A DNA stretch of 64,000 nucleotides from Pseudarthrobacter enclensis (lineage in GTDB: Bacteria; Actinomycetota; Actinomycetes; Actinomycetales; Micrococcaceae). A program made the position numbers and the translations under genes. Below are positions 54,147 through 63,236 of the stretch, one piece after another (within the stretch, counting starts at the first letter, position 1; each line of letters begins with the position of its first letter). Location of the stretch: the NCBI RefSeq assembly GCF_030811655.1, contig NZ_JAUSRE010000018.1:46469-110468 (forward strand). Direction: 5' to 3'. The notes under the pieces are model-generated. The model was not told the origin of the DNA, searched no databases, and saw only the letters and a list, made by a program, of their open reading frames with translations.

Positions 54147-55415
54147 TCAGCCGGCGCGTCCGGCCGTCTCCCGGCCCGCGGGGACGGGGTTGTTGTCCGC
54201 CCCGTATTTGAAGACGGAAAAAACGGCCGACGTGATGTCCCCATTGGAATCGAAGGCAACCGGGCCGGATTCGCCGTCGTAATTGATGTCCGGGCCAGCG
54301 GCAAGTCCGCCCAGGCACTCCTTGTAGCTGAGGCAGGGGGCCGACGGGGTTCCGGCTCCGGGAATTCCCGTTCCGCCGGACACGGGAATGAGGTTGGCTG
54401 CTATGGAGCGGCCCGCGTCGTCCTGGGCGCGGGCGGCTGCCAGGGCCGCCAGTGTTACGGCGTCGAAGGTTTCGGCGGCGTAGGAGACATCCTTGAGGGA
54501 AGGGTCCACCGCCAGGAGCTTTGCCTGGAAAGCGGCCGTGGGCAGCTGGCCCGGGATAATGGCGCGGGCGCCGTCAAGGACGCCGGACCCCAACCCGGAT
54601 CCGTAACGGGCAAAACCGCCGTCGCTGAGGATGAGCTTCGAACCGGCAACGCCGGCGTTGTGCAGCGCAGCCAAAGCGCCCTGGGCGCCGTCACGGGCGA
54701 CCAGGACAACAGCATCAGGGCTGGCTTTGGCCACCGACTGCGCGGCGTCGGCAACGTTCCCGGGCTTGAAGCCGACTGCCGGCAGGACCGTCAGCCCGGA
54801 GCCCCGGGCGGCTTCCGTGACCGCAGTGGAGACCTCCTTGCCGTAGGAGCCTTCCTGGTAGAGCACGCTGATGGTGGCGGCGCCGCCGTCCTTGGCGAGT
54901 TTGGCCAGCACGGGGCCCTGTGCGACGTCGGCCGCGGCCGTCCGGAAATAGTAGCCGCCGCTGGCCCTGGTGGAGAGCGCCGAAGCGGTATTGGCCGGTG
55001 AAATGACCGGCACGTGTGCACGGGAAAGGACGTCGGTGGCGGCCGCTGCGTGGCTCGAGTCGGTGGGCCCGATGGCTACGTCGGCTTTGGCGTCCACCAG
55101 GCCCTTGGCCTGGGCGGCGGTGTCCTGATCCGGATGCACGGGGAGCAGCTCCACCGGGCGCCCCTTGTGGCCACCTGCCGCATTGATCTCCTGGATGGCC
55201 ACTTTGGCAGCGGCCAGCTGGGCTGCGTTGAGGAAGGCGTTGGCGCCGGTGTTATCCAGGAGCAGGCCCACGCGGAGGACGCCATCGCCGGAGGCCTCGG
55301 CCGATTGAACCCGGGCGTTTCCCCCGGCGGCGGCGCATGCCGTAACGGAAAGGACGGCTGCCAGCGAAACGGCAAGCGCGGTCCGGACGCGGGCGGCGGG
55401 GCGATGGACCGGCAT
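54147..55415 (-). CDS. Periplasmic-binding-protein type I lipoprotein (LivK-like)
   Basis: A 422-residue lipoprotein. The signal peptide ends at lipobox VTAC (VSLAAVLSVTACAAAGG), and the mature part is a Leu/Ile/Val-binding-type fold: VGLLLDNTGANAFLNAAQLA, IGPTDSSHAAAATDVLSR, VLYQEGSYGKEVSTAV and the hinge AETFDAVTLAALAAA. It probably binds a small amino-acid-like solute outside the membrane. No permease or ATPase genes adjoin it, so it is an orphan. Its ATG overlaps the cspA stop (TGATG), so it is translationally coupled to cspA. Confidence 0.85.
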   Translation of the reverse strand: MPVHRPAARVRTALAVSLAAVLSVTACAAAGGNARVQSAEASGDGVLRVGLLLDNTGANAFLNAAQLAAAKVAIQEINAAGGHKGRPVELLPVHPDQDTAAQAKGLVDAKADVAIGPTDSSHAAAATDVLSRAHVPVISPANTASALSTRASGGYYFRTAAADVAQGPVLAKLAKDGGAATISVLYQEGSYGKEVSTAVTEAARGSGLTVLPAVGFKPGNVADAAQSVAKASPDAVVLVARDGAQGALAALHNAGVAGSKLILSDGGFARYGSGLGSGVLDGARAIIPGQLPTAAFQAKLLAVDPSLKDVSYAAETFDAVTLAALAAARAQDDAGRSIAANLIPVSGGTGIPGAGTPSAPCLSYKECLGGLAAGPDINYDGESGPVAFDSNGDITSAVFSVFKYGADNNPVPAGRETAGRAG

Positions 55416-55621
55416 CACTGGACGGGCCGGACGTTTTCGGCCTGGGGGCCCTTCTGGCCCTCTCCAATATCCAGTTGCACCCGCTGACCCTCCTCAAGGG
55501 CGCGGTAGCCCTCCCCCTGGATCGCCGACCAATGGACAAACACGTCGTCACTGGAGCCGTCAACGGTGATGAAGCCGTAGCCCTTTTCAGCGTTGAACCA
55601 TTTGACGGTTCCCAGTGCCAT
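55415..55621 (-). CDS. cspA: Cold-shock protein CspA
   Basis: A 68-residue single cold-shock domain: [20 protein letters not shown] with RNP1, [18 protein letters not shown] with RNP2, typical length. It binds single-stranded RNA. The ATG at 55621 follows GGAAAGAG; the longer frame upstream has no family match. It forms a two-gene unit with the binding-protein gene. It is a second cold-shock gene beside the extended one at 42696-43079. Confidence 0.96.
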   Translation of the reverse strand: MALGTVKWFNAEKGYGFITVDGSSDDVFVHWSAIQGEGYRALEEGQRVQLDIGEGQKGPQAENVRPVQ

Positions 55622-55686
55622 GTTGAACAACTCTTTCCGTTGGGTGCCGGGAGGGACCGGACCAGCGTAACTGGAGGGCGTTTCGG

Positions 55687-56316
55687 CTACCGGTAACCGG
55701 GGCCGAGCACCACCACGAGCGGTACCTGGAATTGGGTGCTGTTCACCACGGTGGGAATGTTCAGCAGCGCAGCGAGTGCCTGCGCGCTTGCCAGTTGCTG
55801 GGGGCCGGCGTAGAAGATCACGGAGGATTTCTGAGGAGCGCCGGACCAGTTGCCCACCGGGCCGAGCCGCCACCCGTCGGCCTGGACGGCAACGCCCACC
55901 CGGCTGGCCAGGCCAGCGGTACCTGCCGCGTTGTAGACGGCTACTGGCTGGGTCTTATCGACGACGGCCTGCTGGGTTGCGGACGCCGAGGGCTCAGGCG
56001 CGGCTACGTCGCTTTGGCTGGGCACGGAAGAGGGAGACTGCGTGGCAGACGGTGTGGTCGGTGCAGGCGAAGCGGTGGATCCTGTGCCTGCCAGCGGGGC
56101 CGACTCCACGCTGGCCGATGCCTGGCTGGCGGTGGTGTTGAATCCGAGCTTGGGAAGGATCAGGAAGGACACCAGGCCGATGGCCAGGGCCGCCGCTCCC
56201 ACGGCCAGGATTGGCCACAGCCGCACGCGGGACGGGGCCGAGGCCGTCCGGTGGACACCTTGTCGCGACGCGGCCTCCGGGACCTTGTCGAATTCATCGC
56301 GGGCGTATCTGGTCAT
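55687..56316 (-). CDS. LytR C-terminal domain membrane protein
   Basis: A 209-residue protein with a cytoplasmic basic N-terminus, one membrane helix (about 33-55, [20 protein letters not shown]), a Ser/Thr/Pro/Ala-rich linker (about 65-120) and a C-terminal LytR_C domain ([20 protein letters not shown] and [20 protein letters not shown]). LytR_C domains occur in or with LytR-CpsA-Psr wall-glycopolymer ligases, but no ligase domain is present, so this is the stand-alone form. It has a normal start at 56316 and lies between cspA and DUF3263. Confidence 0.88.
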   Translation of the reverse strand: MTRYARDEFDKVPEAASRQGVHRTASAPSRVRLWPILAVGAAALAIGLVSFLILPKLGFNTTASQASASVESAPLAGTGSTASPAPTTPSATQSPSSVPSQSDVAAPEPSASATQQAVVDKTQPVAVYNAAGTAGLASRVGVAVQADGWRLGPVGNWSGAPQKSSVIFYAGPQQLASAQALAALLNIPTVVNSTQFQVPLVVVLGPGYR

Positions 56317-56367
56317 GGTGGAAGGACATCCTTGTTGATTGCGGCTGGTGTCCCGGACTGGGGCGTC

Positions 56368-56697
56368 TTAAGCGTCGGATCCCAGGCGCCGGGCGGTGCG
56401 CGCACGGTGGCGCGACGTACGTAGTCTACGCAATCTCTTGACCAGCATGGGATCGTGGGCCAGTGCGTCCTCGCGGTCAATGAGGGCGTTGAGGAGCTGG
56501 TAGTAATGGGTCGCCGAGAGGTCGAACAGTTCGCGGATGGCCTGTTCCTTGGCTCCCGCGTATTTCCACCACTGCCGTTCCAGGGCCAGCATCTGCTGTT
56601 CGCGCTCCGAGAGGGAGGACTCGCGGAGGTTGAAATCCGCCAGGAGGGACTTCCGTGGTTCCTGCTCCGGCAGGTGTTCCCGGGCCGGTTCCGCCAC
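56368..56697 (-). CDS. DUF3263 small protein
   Basis: A 109-residue protein with LSEREQQMLALERQWWKYAGAKEQAI and DLSATHYYQLLNALIDREDA, split here only by position, which are diagnostic of the actinobacterial DUF3263 family. It looks like a sigma-like helix-turn-helix (YYQLLNALI), but function is unknown. The GTG at 56697 has AAGGAG six bases upstream. It lies directly upstream of the LytR_C gene and divergent from ung, a common actinobacterial order. Confidence 0.88.
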   Translation of the reverse strand: MAEPAREHLPEQEPRKSLLADFNLRESSLSEREQQMLALERQWWKYAGAKEQAIRELFDLSATHYYQLLNALIDREDALAHDPMLVKRLRRLRTSRHRARTARRLGSDA

Positions 56698-56791
56698 GGC
56701 ACGCTCCTTCGCTGGTTACGGTAAATGTCTTACCCCCATGCTAGCCGCCGAATAACATCAGTGTCATTTGGGTGCCTGCCACAATGGAACG

Positions 56792-57562
56792 ATGTTTGAA
56801 TCGGATGCGCTGTTCGAGCTCCAGCAGTCCCCCGCGGACGACGTCAGCTTCGCCGACCTTGCCCGGCTGCCGCTGGCCGGGCTCATGGCCCCGGACTGGG
56901 CCGACGCGCTCCACAGCGTGGAGGCCCAACTCCGGAAGGTGCTGTCCTTCCTTGCAGCGGAAGAAGCCGCCGGGCACCAGGTCCTGCCGGCGCCGTCGAA
57001 CGTCCTGCGCGCCTTCCGCCAGCCCCTCAAGGACGTGAAGGTCCTCATCGTGGGGCAGGATCCCTACCCCACGCCGGGACATGCCGTCGGGCTGTCGTTT
57101 TCCGTCGAGCCGCACGTGCGGCCCATACCCCGCAGCCTGGTGAACATCTACAAAGAGCTGGAATCGGACCTGGGGATTCCGCCGCGGGTCCACGGCGACC
57201 TGTCGGCATGGTCGGAGCAGGGCGTGCTGCTCCTGAACCGGGTGCTCACCGTCCGGGCCGGGGCCGCGGGTTCACACCGGGGCAAGGGCTGGGAGGAGAT
57301 CACGACGGCGGCAGTCACGGCGTTGGCGGCCCGCAAGGCACCGGACGGGTCAAGGGCGCCGCTGGTGGCGGTACTGTGGGGCAAGGAAGCCGAGTCCGTC
57401 CGCCCGCTTCTGGCCGGGGCGCCCGCCGTTGCCAGCGCCCATCCCAGCCCGCTGTCCGCCTCGCGCGGATTTTTTGGCTCGAGGCCGTTCAGCCGCGTGA
57501 ACAAACTGCTGCGGGAGCAAGGTGCGCCGGACGTAACCTGGGAGCTCCCGCCGTCGCCCTAG
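56792..57562 (+). CDS. ung: Uracil-DNA glycosylase
   Basis: A 256-residue family 1 uracil-DNA glycosylase. Catalytic Asp90 lies in [30 protein letters not shown] and the [17 protein letters not shown] loop with the catalytic His are present. It removes uracil from DNA in base-excision repair. The ATG at 56792 is preferred; CACAAT ends six bases upstream and GGA lies close, so leaderless initiation is possible. The stop is 14 bases before the next gene. Confidence 0.96.
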   Translation: MFESDALFELQQSPADDVSFADLARLPLAGLMAPDWADALHSVEAQLRKVLSFLAAEEAAGHQVLPAPSNVLRAFRQPLKDVKVLIVGQDPYPTPGHAVGLSFSVEPHVRPIPRSLVNIYKELESDLGIPPRVHGDLSAWSEQGVLLLNRVLTVRAGAAGSHRGKGWEEITTAAVTALAARKAPDGSRAPLVAVLWGKEAESVRPLLAGAPAVASAHPSPLSASRGFFGSRPFSRVNKLLREQGAPDVTWELPPSP

Positions 57563-57577
57563 CTTAGGCTTGCCTTA
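57559..57577 (+). promoter_or_regulatory. DtxR/IdeR iron box at the siderophore-interacting protein gene
   Basis: The 19 bases CTAGCTTAGGCTTGCCTTA match 14 of 19 positions of the DtxR box TTAGGTTAGGCTAACCTAA. The sequence spans the ung stop and ends on the next start codon. TAGGCT (57565-57570) inside it sits six bases before the ATG as a -10 for a leaderless mRNA, so repressor binding would block transcription. The DtxR-type regulator is encoded at 40005-40706. Confidence 0.72.
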
Positions 57578-58416
57578 TGAGCACTGTCCCTGCCGCCACC
57601 AGCGCAACCAAGAAGAGCCGACCCCAGGTCAACCTGACCGTGCTGCGCAAAGAGCAGCTAACCCCGCACATGGTGCGGATCGTGGCGGGCGGAGACGGCT
57701 TCAGTGATTTCACCAACAACGGTTTCGTGGACCGGTATGTGAAAATCGTCTTCCCCCAGCCGGGCGTTGACTACCCTTCCCCCCTTGATCTCTGGGAGGT
57801 CCGGGAAACCATGCCGCGCGAACAGTGGCCGTACACCCGCACCTATACCCTGCGCTGGGTGGACCCGGAAGCCCGCGAGCTGGCCATCGACTTCGTGGTC
57901 CACGGCGACGAGGGGCTGGCGGGTCCGTGGGCGGCCAATGCCCGGCCCGGGGACACGCTCACCTTCACCGGCCCGGGCGGCGCCTACAACCCCAACCCGG
58001 ATGCTGACTGGTACCTGTTTGCCGGCGACGAAGCGGCACTGCCCGCCATGGCGGCATGCATCGAGTCGCTGCCGGCGGACGCAACCGGGCTCGCTTTCCT
58101 GGAGGTCGGTTCCGAAGCGGACATCCAGTCCATTGCCGCCCCCGCCGGGCTGGACGTGAGGTGGCTGCCGCGCAACGGCGCTCCCGCCGGTTCCAGCGAT
58201 GTACTGGTCAAGTCGGTGGCGGACGCCCAGTGGCCCGCCGGCACGGTGGACGTTTTTGCGCACGGCGAACGTGGTTACATGAAGGCGCTGCGCGAGGTCT
58301 TCTTCAAGCAGCGCGGCCTGGAGCGCCGGCAGGTATCGCTCTCCGGTTACTGGGCACAGGGCCGGGTGGAGGATGTGTTCCAGGCGGAGAAGAAACTGCC
58401 CGTCGGACAGATCTAG
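57577..58416 (+). CDS. Siderophore-interacting FAD protein (ViuB/SIP family)
   Basis: A 279-residue ferric-siderophore reductase-like flavoprotein. The FAD-binding domain (about 20-140) has the RTYTLRWVD motif and GPGGAYNPNPD; the C-terminal NAD(P)H-binding part includes FAGDEAALPAMAACIESLP and the C-terminal GYWAQGRVEDVF. Such enzymes release iron from imported siderophores in the cytoplasm. No siderophore transporter adjoins it. An iron-box overlaps its start. Confidence 0.93.
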   Translation: MSTVPAATSATKKSRPQVNLTVLRKEQLTPHMVRIVAGGDGFSDFTNNGFVDRYVKIVFPQPGVDYPSPLDLWEVRETMPREQWPYTRTYTLRWVDPEARELAIDFVVHGDEGLAGPWAANARPGDTLTFTGPGGAYNPNPDADWYLFAGDEAALPAMAACIESLPADATGLAFLEVGSEADIQSIAAPAGLDVRWLPRNGAPAGSSDVLVKSVADAQWPAGTVDVFAHGERGYMKALREVFFKQRGLERRQVSLSGYWAQGRVEDVFQAEKKLPVGQI

Positions 58417-58436
58417 GCCGGCCTCGCGTCCGAATG

Positions 58437-59924
58437 CTAGCGGCGGCGTGCCCGGCGCCGCTCGTTGCTCGCCAGGCTGCGGGTCAGTGGACGGGCCAGG
58501 ACGTCACCCAGGACGATTCCGCCGGCCGTTCCCAGCACGATGGCGCCGGCGCTGAGCATTCCACCGGCACCGGCCAGGATTTCGGTTTCCTCAACGGTGA
58601 GCACGTACATGGACCGGAAGATTGTCAGGCCCGGCAGCAGGATCAGCGCGGCGGGGACTGCCACCACCAGCTGCGGCGCCCCCATCCGCAGGGCCACCAC
58701 CCTGGCCAGGAGGCCAATGACGACGGCGGCAATGGCCGGCGAGAACCGGTCGCCGATTCCCAGCTGGCCGCAGCCCAGCAGCACCAGGTAGCCTGCCACC
58801 CCTACGGCGGCCGTGGGCAGCAGGAGCTGCCAGGTGGTCTGCTCCGTAATGCCGATGGCCATGACGGCCGCGGCTACGAAGAGGATCAGGACCCAGAGGT
58901 CGTAGGCGGGCGGGAAGGTCTGCGTGACGTCGATGCGCTGCAGGCCGGTCAGCTCCCCCACGACGAACGCGACGGCGATGCCCGCCACGATGGCGCCGAA
59001 GGTCAGCAGCGTGGACAGGAAGCGTCCCGCGGCCGTCACCGGGAAGCCGTTGATGGCGTCCTGCACCGAGGACACCAGGCGCCCGGTGGGCAGGAGCAGC
59101 AGGATGCCGCCCACCACCACGATCGAGGGTGACGTGGTGAGCCCCAGCTGCCAGAGCAGGAGCGCCAGCATGGTGACCACGAACGAGCAACTGGCGGTGA
59201 TGAAGAAGTCCGGCACCCGCCACCGTCCCAGCTGGCGGGCCAGCAGGCTGATGCCGATATTGGCAACGAACGCGATCAACGACGACACCGGTCCGCCGCC
59301 CAGCACGCCCACGAACACGGCCGCGAAAACACCGAAGGCGCCCGTGACCATCCAGCGGGGATACGGCTTGGGGCTGGTGATGGCCTCGTTGAGCCTGCGG
59401 ATCGCTTCATCACGGCCCACGCCGCCGGCAACGATGTCCGTTACCAGCTGGTGGACCTTGGCAAGGCCCGCATAGTTGTTGGTCCAGGACCGGACCACGC
59501 GCAGCAGGGCAATCGGTGTCTGGTCCTTGGGGGCGTAGTTGATCCCCACGGACTGGTTGGTGATGTCCACTTCGATGTTCTTCAAACCCAGCGCGGCGGT
59601 GACGGCGATGATGCTGGTCTCCACTTCCAGGGCGCCTGCACCGTAGCGGAACATGGTCTCGGCAAGATGCAGGGCGAAGTCCAGGGTTTTGCGCGCGGAC
59701 GTGTCCACGCCGCCCACCTGGATGGTGGGGTTTGCGTAGGGACTTCCGGCCAGCCGGTCCACGATGCTCAGGGGCGCCGTGGGCGGATTTTCGCCCTGCA
59801 CCAGGCGGCGCAGCATCCTCTTGGCGGCCGCATCCTGCCGGAGCTGCGCAGGGGTCAGCGGTTCAGTTTTGGGCAGGCCGTCAGTCTTCGGCCTGGACCC
59901 TGGCCGTTCGGGCCGGTTGCTCAT
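58437..59924 (-). CDS. Threonine/serine exporter family protein (ThrE)
   Basis: A 495-residue membrane protein with an N-terminal soluble domain (about 1-190, TLDFALHLAETMFRYGAGALEVETSI) and about ten hydrophobic helices, the fused ThrE architecture of actinobacteria. It exports threonine and serine in Corynebacterium; the substrate here is inferred by family. It stands alone between SIP and a FemAB-type gene, with no clear terminator on either side. Confidence 0.9.
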   Translation of the reverse strand: MSNRPERPGSRPKTDGLPKTEPLTPAQLRQDAAAKRMLRRLVQGENPPTAPLSIVDRLAGSPYANPTIQVGGVDTSARKTLDFALHLAETMFRYGAGALEVETSIIAVTAALGLKNIEVDITNQSVGINYAPKDQTPIALLRVVRSWTNNYAGLAKVHQLVTDIVAGGVGRDEAIRRLNEAITSPKPYPRWMVTGAFGVFAAVFVGVLGGGPVSSLIAFVANIGISLLARQLGRWRVPDFFITASCSFVVTMLALLLWQLGLTTSPSIVVVGGILLLLPTGRLVSSVQDAINGFPVTAAGRFLSTLLTFGAIVAGIAVAFVVGELTGLQRIDVTQTFPPAYDLWVLILFVAAAVMAIGITEQTTWQLLLPTAAVGVAGYLVLLGCGQLGIGDRFSPAIAAVVIGLLARVVALRMGAPQLVVAVPAALILLPGLTIFRSMYVLTVEETEILAGAGGMLSAGAIVLGTAGGIVLGDVLARPLTRSLASNERRRARRR

Positions 59925-59957
59925 GCCCGTTCCTCCCTGTGCGCGGTTGGTGGATGG

Positions 59958-61274
59958 TCAGGCTGCGCGCTTGAGCGGCAAGTTCCCCAGCAGTGTGCGG
60001 GCAGCGGCGGCAGCGGACCTGGCCAGCCGGTTGGCGTGGAAGACGGCGGGACGGACGGGCAGGACAAAGTCCCCCACCAGCTGGACCACTTCCCCGCCGA
60101 ACCCCTTCTTGAACTCGTAGCCGCCGTGGCCTTCCTCGTCCTGTCCGGAGATGCCGAAGGTGCCGTAGAAGTTGTACCGCGGGTACCCCTTTTCCAGCGC
60201 ATGCAGCATCATGCCCCAGTACAGCGACGTTGCGCCGTTGAAGTAGATGTAGTCCTGGACGGTGCCGCCGATCACGCAGACCACCTCGTCGCCATAGCAA
60301 ACGAAGTGGATGGCAGCCACGGTGGCGGTACCCACGGAGTCGGGGAACCGTTCAATGTCCTTCAGGCTCCGCTCGTAGCTGTCCACCAGGTCCTGGACCA
60401 CCTTGAGCCGGTTGGCTTTCTTCTTACTGCCGGTTTCCTCCACCTCGCGCCGCAGATCGTCAGCCGTGGCGGACTCCGCGGCCAGGCGTTCAGTGATGGA
60501 CTTCCGGTAGGCCGGAATGTCGATCTTGGCCATCATGAGCTTGGTGAATTCCGGCGACGTGGTGCGGAGGAGGTGCTCGTAGTACCCGCGTTCGCGGTAG
60601 ACGAATCCCTTTTCGTCCCCGGCCCGGCTCAGGGCTCCGTAAAACTCGTCCAGGGTTTCCAGGGTGGCCTGCTCCAGGAAGACGCCGTTCTTCTCCGCCT
60701 TGCGGATGGCCTTCCGGGTGCGGTAACTGGTGCCCATGATCAGTTCTTCGGCGTCCTGGATGCCCACCAGGTTCTTGATGAACATCCAGTTGACGTTGAC
60801 GAAGTTCATGTCCAGGCCCTGGTGCTGGAATCCGAGCCCTTCCAGGTCCGCCACCAGCGGCCGGTTGTCCTCGACGTCGGGGTGCTCGGCGCCGTCCTCG
60901 TCCCGGGCTATGTACCGGATGTTGGGTGAGATCCTCAGTTCAGCGGCTTTGCGGCCTGCAGCATGCTTCCGGAGAAGTTCGACGACGCCGCCCACCAGTT
61001 CGCGGTCCGTGTAGTCCATGAGGGGTCCCTTGGCGCATTCACAGACCGTGTAGCCCAGCCGGGTGGTGGTGTAGTTGAGCTTTCCCGCTGCCACGAGTTC
61101 GCCGTCGCGCCGGACGCCGAAGAGCTCCACCTGCTGGCCGCGGGCGCGCTGGAAGCGGGCAAAGTCGATGGACTGCAGGAAGCTGTTCTGCGGGTGCTTC
61201 AGGGCGAAGGCCTCAAAGTCGGCGTCGCTGAGGTTGGCGTATTCAAGCCCGGTAGCGGCGGAAACTGGATTCAA
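59958..61274 (-). CDS. FemAB-like peptidoglycan bridge aminoacyltransferase, copy 1
   Basis: A 438-residue FemA/B/X-type protein: tandem GNAT-like domains (SFLQSIDFARFQRARGQQVELFGV, then YYNFYGTF near the end) interrupted by a long coiled-coil-like arm with EVEETGSKKKANRLKVVQDLV. Such enzymes add amino acids from tRNA to lipid II in the cytoplasm. The start is TTG at 61274 with AGAGG seven bases upstream. A second, shorter FemAB-like gene follows upstream on the same strand. Which residue is added is unknown. Confidence 0.88.
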   Translation of the reverse strand: MNPVSAATGLEYANLSDADFEAFALKHPQNSFLQSIDFARFQRARGQQVELFGVRRDGELVAAGKLNYTTTRLGYTVCECAKGPLMDYTDRELVGGVVELLRKHAAGRKAAELRISPNIRYIARDEDGAEHPDVEDNRPLVADLEGLGFQHQGLDMNFVNVNWMFIKNLVGIQDAEELIMGTSYRTRKAIRKAEKNGVFLEQATLETLDEFYGALSRAGDEKGFVYRERGYYEHLLRTTSPEFTKLMMAKIDIPAYRKSITERLAAESATADDLRREVEETGSKKKANRLKVVQDLVDSYERSLKDIERFPDSVGTATVAAIHFVCYGDEVVCVIGGTVQDYIYFNGATSLYWGMMLHALEKGYPRYNFYGTFGISGQDEEGHGGYEFKKGFGGEVVQLVGDFVLPVRPAVFHANRLARSAAAAARTLLGNLPLKRAA

Positions 61275-61397
61275 GGGGTGACCTCTTCTGATTCTTCGCG
61301 GCCTGGGGCCAGGCGCTGGACGGACGGTGTTCGTGCGGGCCCTGCGGGTGAAAGCGGGCCCTACGGGAGGGCTCGGTGGTTTTGCTGCCGGAGCCGG

Positions 61398-62531
61398 TCA
61401 GTAGAACTGCTGGCCGGTGCGGGCGGTCTCGATCCGGCGGAACACCTTTTCTCCGCCGCTGACCCAAAGCCGGTGACGGAGCGGGGACAGGACGTAGTCA
61501 TGGCAGCCCACAAAGTCCGTGACAGTTTTGGTGAAGCTGGTCTTGAACATGCCCATTCCGTAAAGGTTGTGGGTTTTGTCCTTGATGCGGGCGGCCGGCG
61601 GGGTACCGCAGAAGTCGTATTCGGTACAGCCGAGTTCCTGCATGCGCCGGATGGCAGTCCACTGCACCAGGTGCGAATCCCCGTACTGCTTGCGGTTCTG
61701 GGTGGAACCGCCGTCCTTATAGGTCGCTTTGGCACCGTAGTTGATGACGAATGCCCCCACGCTGGGTTTCCCGTCCTCGTAGGTGAAGAAGAAGTTGCCC
61801 TGGCCGCGGTTGCAGAACTCGTCCCAGAACCGGGCGTAGTAGTCGTAGCTGCGCAGGGGCATGGAACCCTTGGCCTTGACGGTGTCGGCCATCAGTTCGT
61901 AGAGCGCACGGTAGGTCTCAGGGCCCGGTTCCTGCCGTACCACCTGGCAGCCCTCGCGTTCTGCGCGCCGGACGGCGTTCCTGGCGCGGGAGGAAATGGC
62001 TTTGAACACTTCCTCCTCCGTCCCGGAGATATCCAGCAGGGCGGTGGAGTCATTGGACTGGATGTTGGGCGCTTTGACCAGGGTGGCGGCCCGAAGTTCT
62101 TCCTGTGCAGCCTCGGAGTCGACGATGTCCGGCTCCACCTTGATGGTGAAGACGTTCAGTTTGCGGCTGCGGACGAAAGCCGCGCACGCTTCGAGGGCTG
62201 GTTTCAGGTCTGCGGGGTCCGCCACGTCGGGGCCCTTGATCAGATACCAAAGCCGCCCCAGGACGGGGAACCGCTTTTCCAGCACCAGGTTGTAGCTGGA
62301 GCTTCCGCCGCTTTCCAGCACCAGGAACAGGACCTTCCAGCCACTTCCGTTCTTGACGGAGGCGTACGCGGCGGACTGCAGCATGTTGCCGCCGTTCGGG
62401 TTGGCCGTGACGTGCTTGTCCCAGTTCTCAATTTCCTCGGCTGTGGCAAAACGTGCGGTGAATTCTCGCAAGGGGGCCGTGTCCAATCGGGTTTGTGCGC
62501 GGTTTCGGTACTTCTGGATGCGTGCGGACAT
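61398..62531 (-). CDS. FemAB-like aminoacyltransferase, copy 2
   Basis: A 377-residue FemX/MurM-like protein with GNAT-fold motifs NMLQSAAYASVKNGSGWKVL, IKVEPDIVD, GAFVINYGAKATYKDGGST and the C-terminal GTPPAARIKDKTHNLYGMGMF. It lacks the long coiled arm of copy 1. The two genes lie 123 bases apart on one strand and probably act in successive steps of cross-bridge synthesis. The gap contains a GGGCCCTAC-type hairpin only. Confidence 0.88.
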   Translation of the reverse strand: MSARIQKYRNRAQTRLDTAPLREFTARFATAEEIENWDKHVTANPNGGNMLQSAAYASVKNGSGWKVLFLVLESGGSSSYNLVLEKRFPVLGRLWYLIKGPDVADPADLKPALEACAAFVRSRKLNVFTIKVEPDIVDSEAAQEELRAATLVKAPNIQSNDSTALLDISGTEEEVFKAISSRARNAVRRAEREGCQVVRQEPGPETYRALYELMADTVKAKGSMPLRSYDYYARFWDEFCNRGQGNFFFTYEDGKPSVGAFVINYGAKATYKDGGSTQNRKQYGDSHLVQWTAIRRMQELGCTEYDFCGTPPAARIKDKTHNLYGMGMFKTSFTKTVTDFVGCHDYVLSPLRHRLWVSGGEKVFRRIETARTGQQFY

Positions 62532-62651
62532 GCAGCCTCAAGTCTAAAGCCTCAGCGATGCCAGCCTTTTCTCCGGGCCTGCCTGGCATGGCGCCGATGC
62601 AGGCCGAATGCCACCTTGACGCGGCTCATGGCATTCAACAAGTGTGGGGGT

Positions 62652-63194
62652 ATGAGGCCGGACCAGGGACAGAGCGGTACAGACGTGAAGAGAGGGCGGC
62701 CCTACAGTGCAGGTGTCCAGGCGGCGGCCCTTGCCGGGTTCCTGGTGGCGTCCCTGCTGGTGGCAGGCCTCGGCGGCCTGGCGTCTGCAGCGAATGTCAA
62801 CGGCTGGTACGCCACCGCGGACAAAGCGCCGTGGACCCCGCCCAACGGTGTATTCGGCCCGGTTTGGGCCGTCCTGTACACGGCCATGGCCGTGGCCGCC
62901 TGGCTCGTGTGGCGCAAGCGCAGCACCGGAACCCGCAGGGCCATGACGGCATATGCCGTCCAACTGGTTCTGAACCTCGCCTGGACGCCGGCGTTCTTTG
63001 CGCTCTACCCGCTCCTGGGCACGACGGCATTGTGGTTGGGGCTGGCCATCATTATCACCCTGATCGGCGCCGTCGCAGTGACCGTGATGTACTTCGGTCC
63101 CATCAGCCGGGCGGCAGGACTGCTCCTGCTGCCATACGTCTCATGGCTGGTGTTCGCAGCCAGCCTCAACTGGTGGGCGGCAGCGCACAACTAG
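62652..63194 (+). CDS. TspO/MBR family protein
   Basis: A 180-residue five-helix membrane protein. The conserved loop APWTPPNGVFGPVWAVLYT (about 55-73) and LVLNLAWTPAFFAL are diagnostic. TspO binds porphyrins and sterol-like molecules and takes part in stress responses; its ligand here is unknown. The start is uncertain: ATG 62652 or, downstream, a GTG; the family core begins at about SAGVQAAALAGFLVAS. It is a single gene, convergent with sdaA. Confidence 0.9.
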   Translation: MRPDQGQSGTDVKRGRPYSAGVQAAALAGFLVASLLVAGLGGLASAANVNGWYATADKAPWTPPNGVFGPVWAVLYTAMAVAAWLVWRKRSTGTRRAMTAYAVQLVLNLAWTPAFFALYPLLGTTALWLGLAIIITLIGAVAVTVMYFGPISRAAGLLLLPYVSWLVFAASLNWWAAAHN

Positions 63195-63236
63195 CTCAGC
63201 CCTGTCCCGCCATTCCCGCGCTGCCGCCGGGAACCG

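Noticed and set aside
61275..61397. Terminator between the FemAB-like genes
   Set aside because: A GGGCCC-type hairpin is present, but it has mismatches and no T-run, and the genes probably share a transcript.
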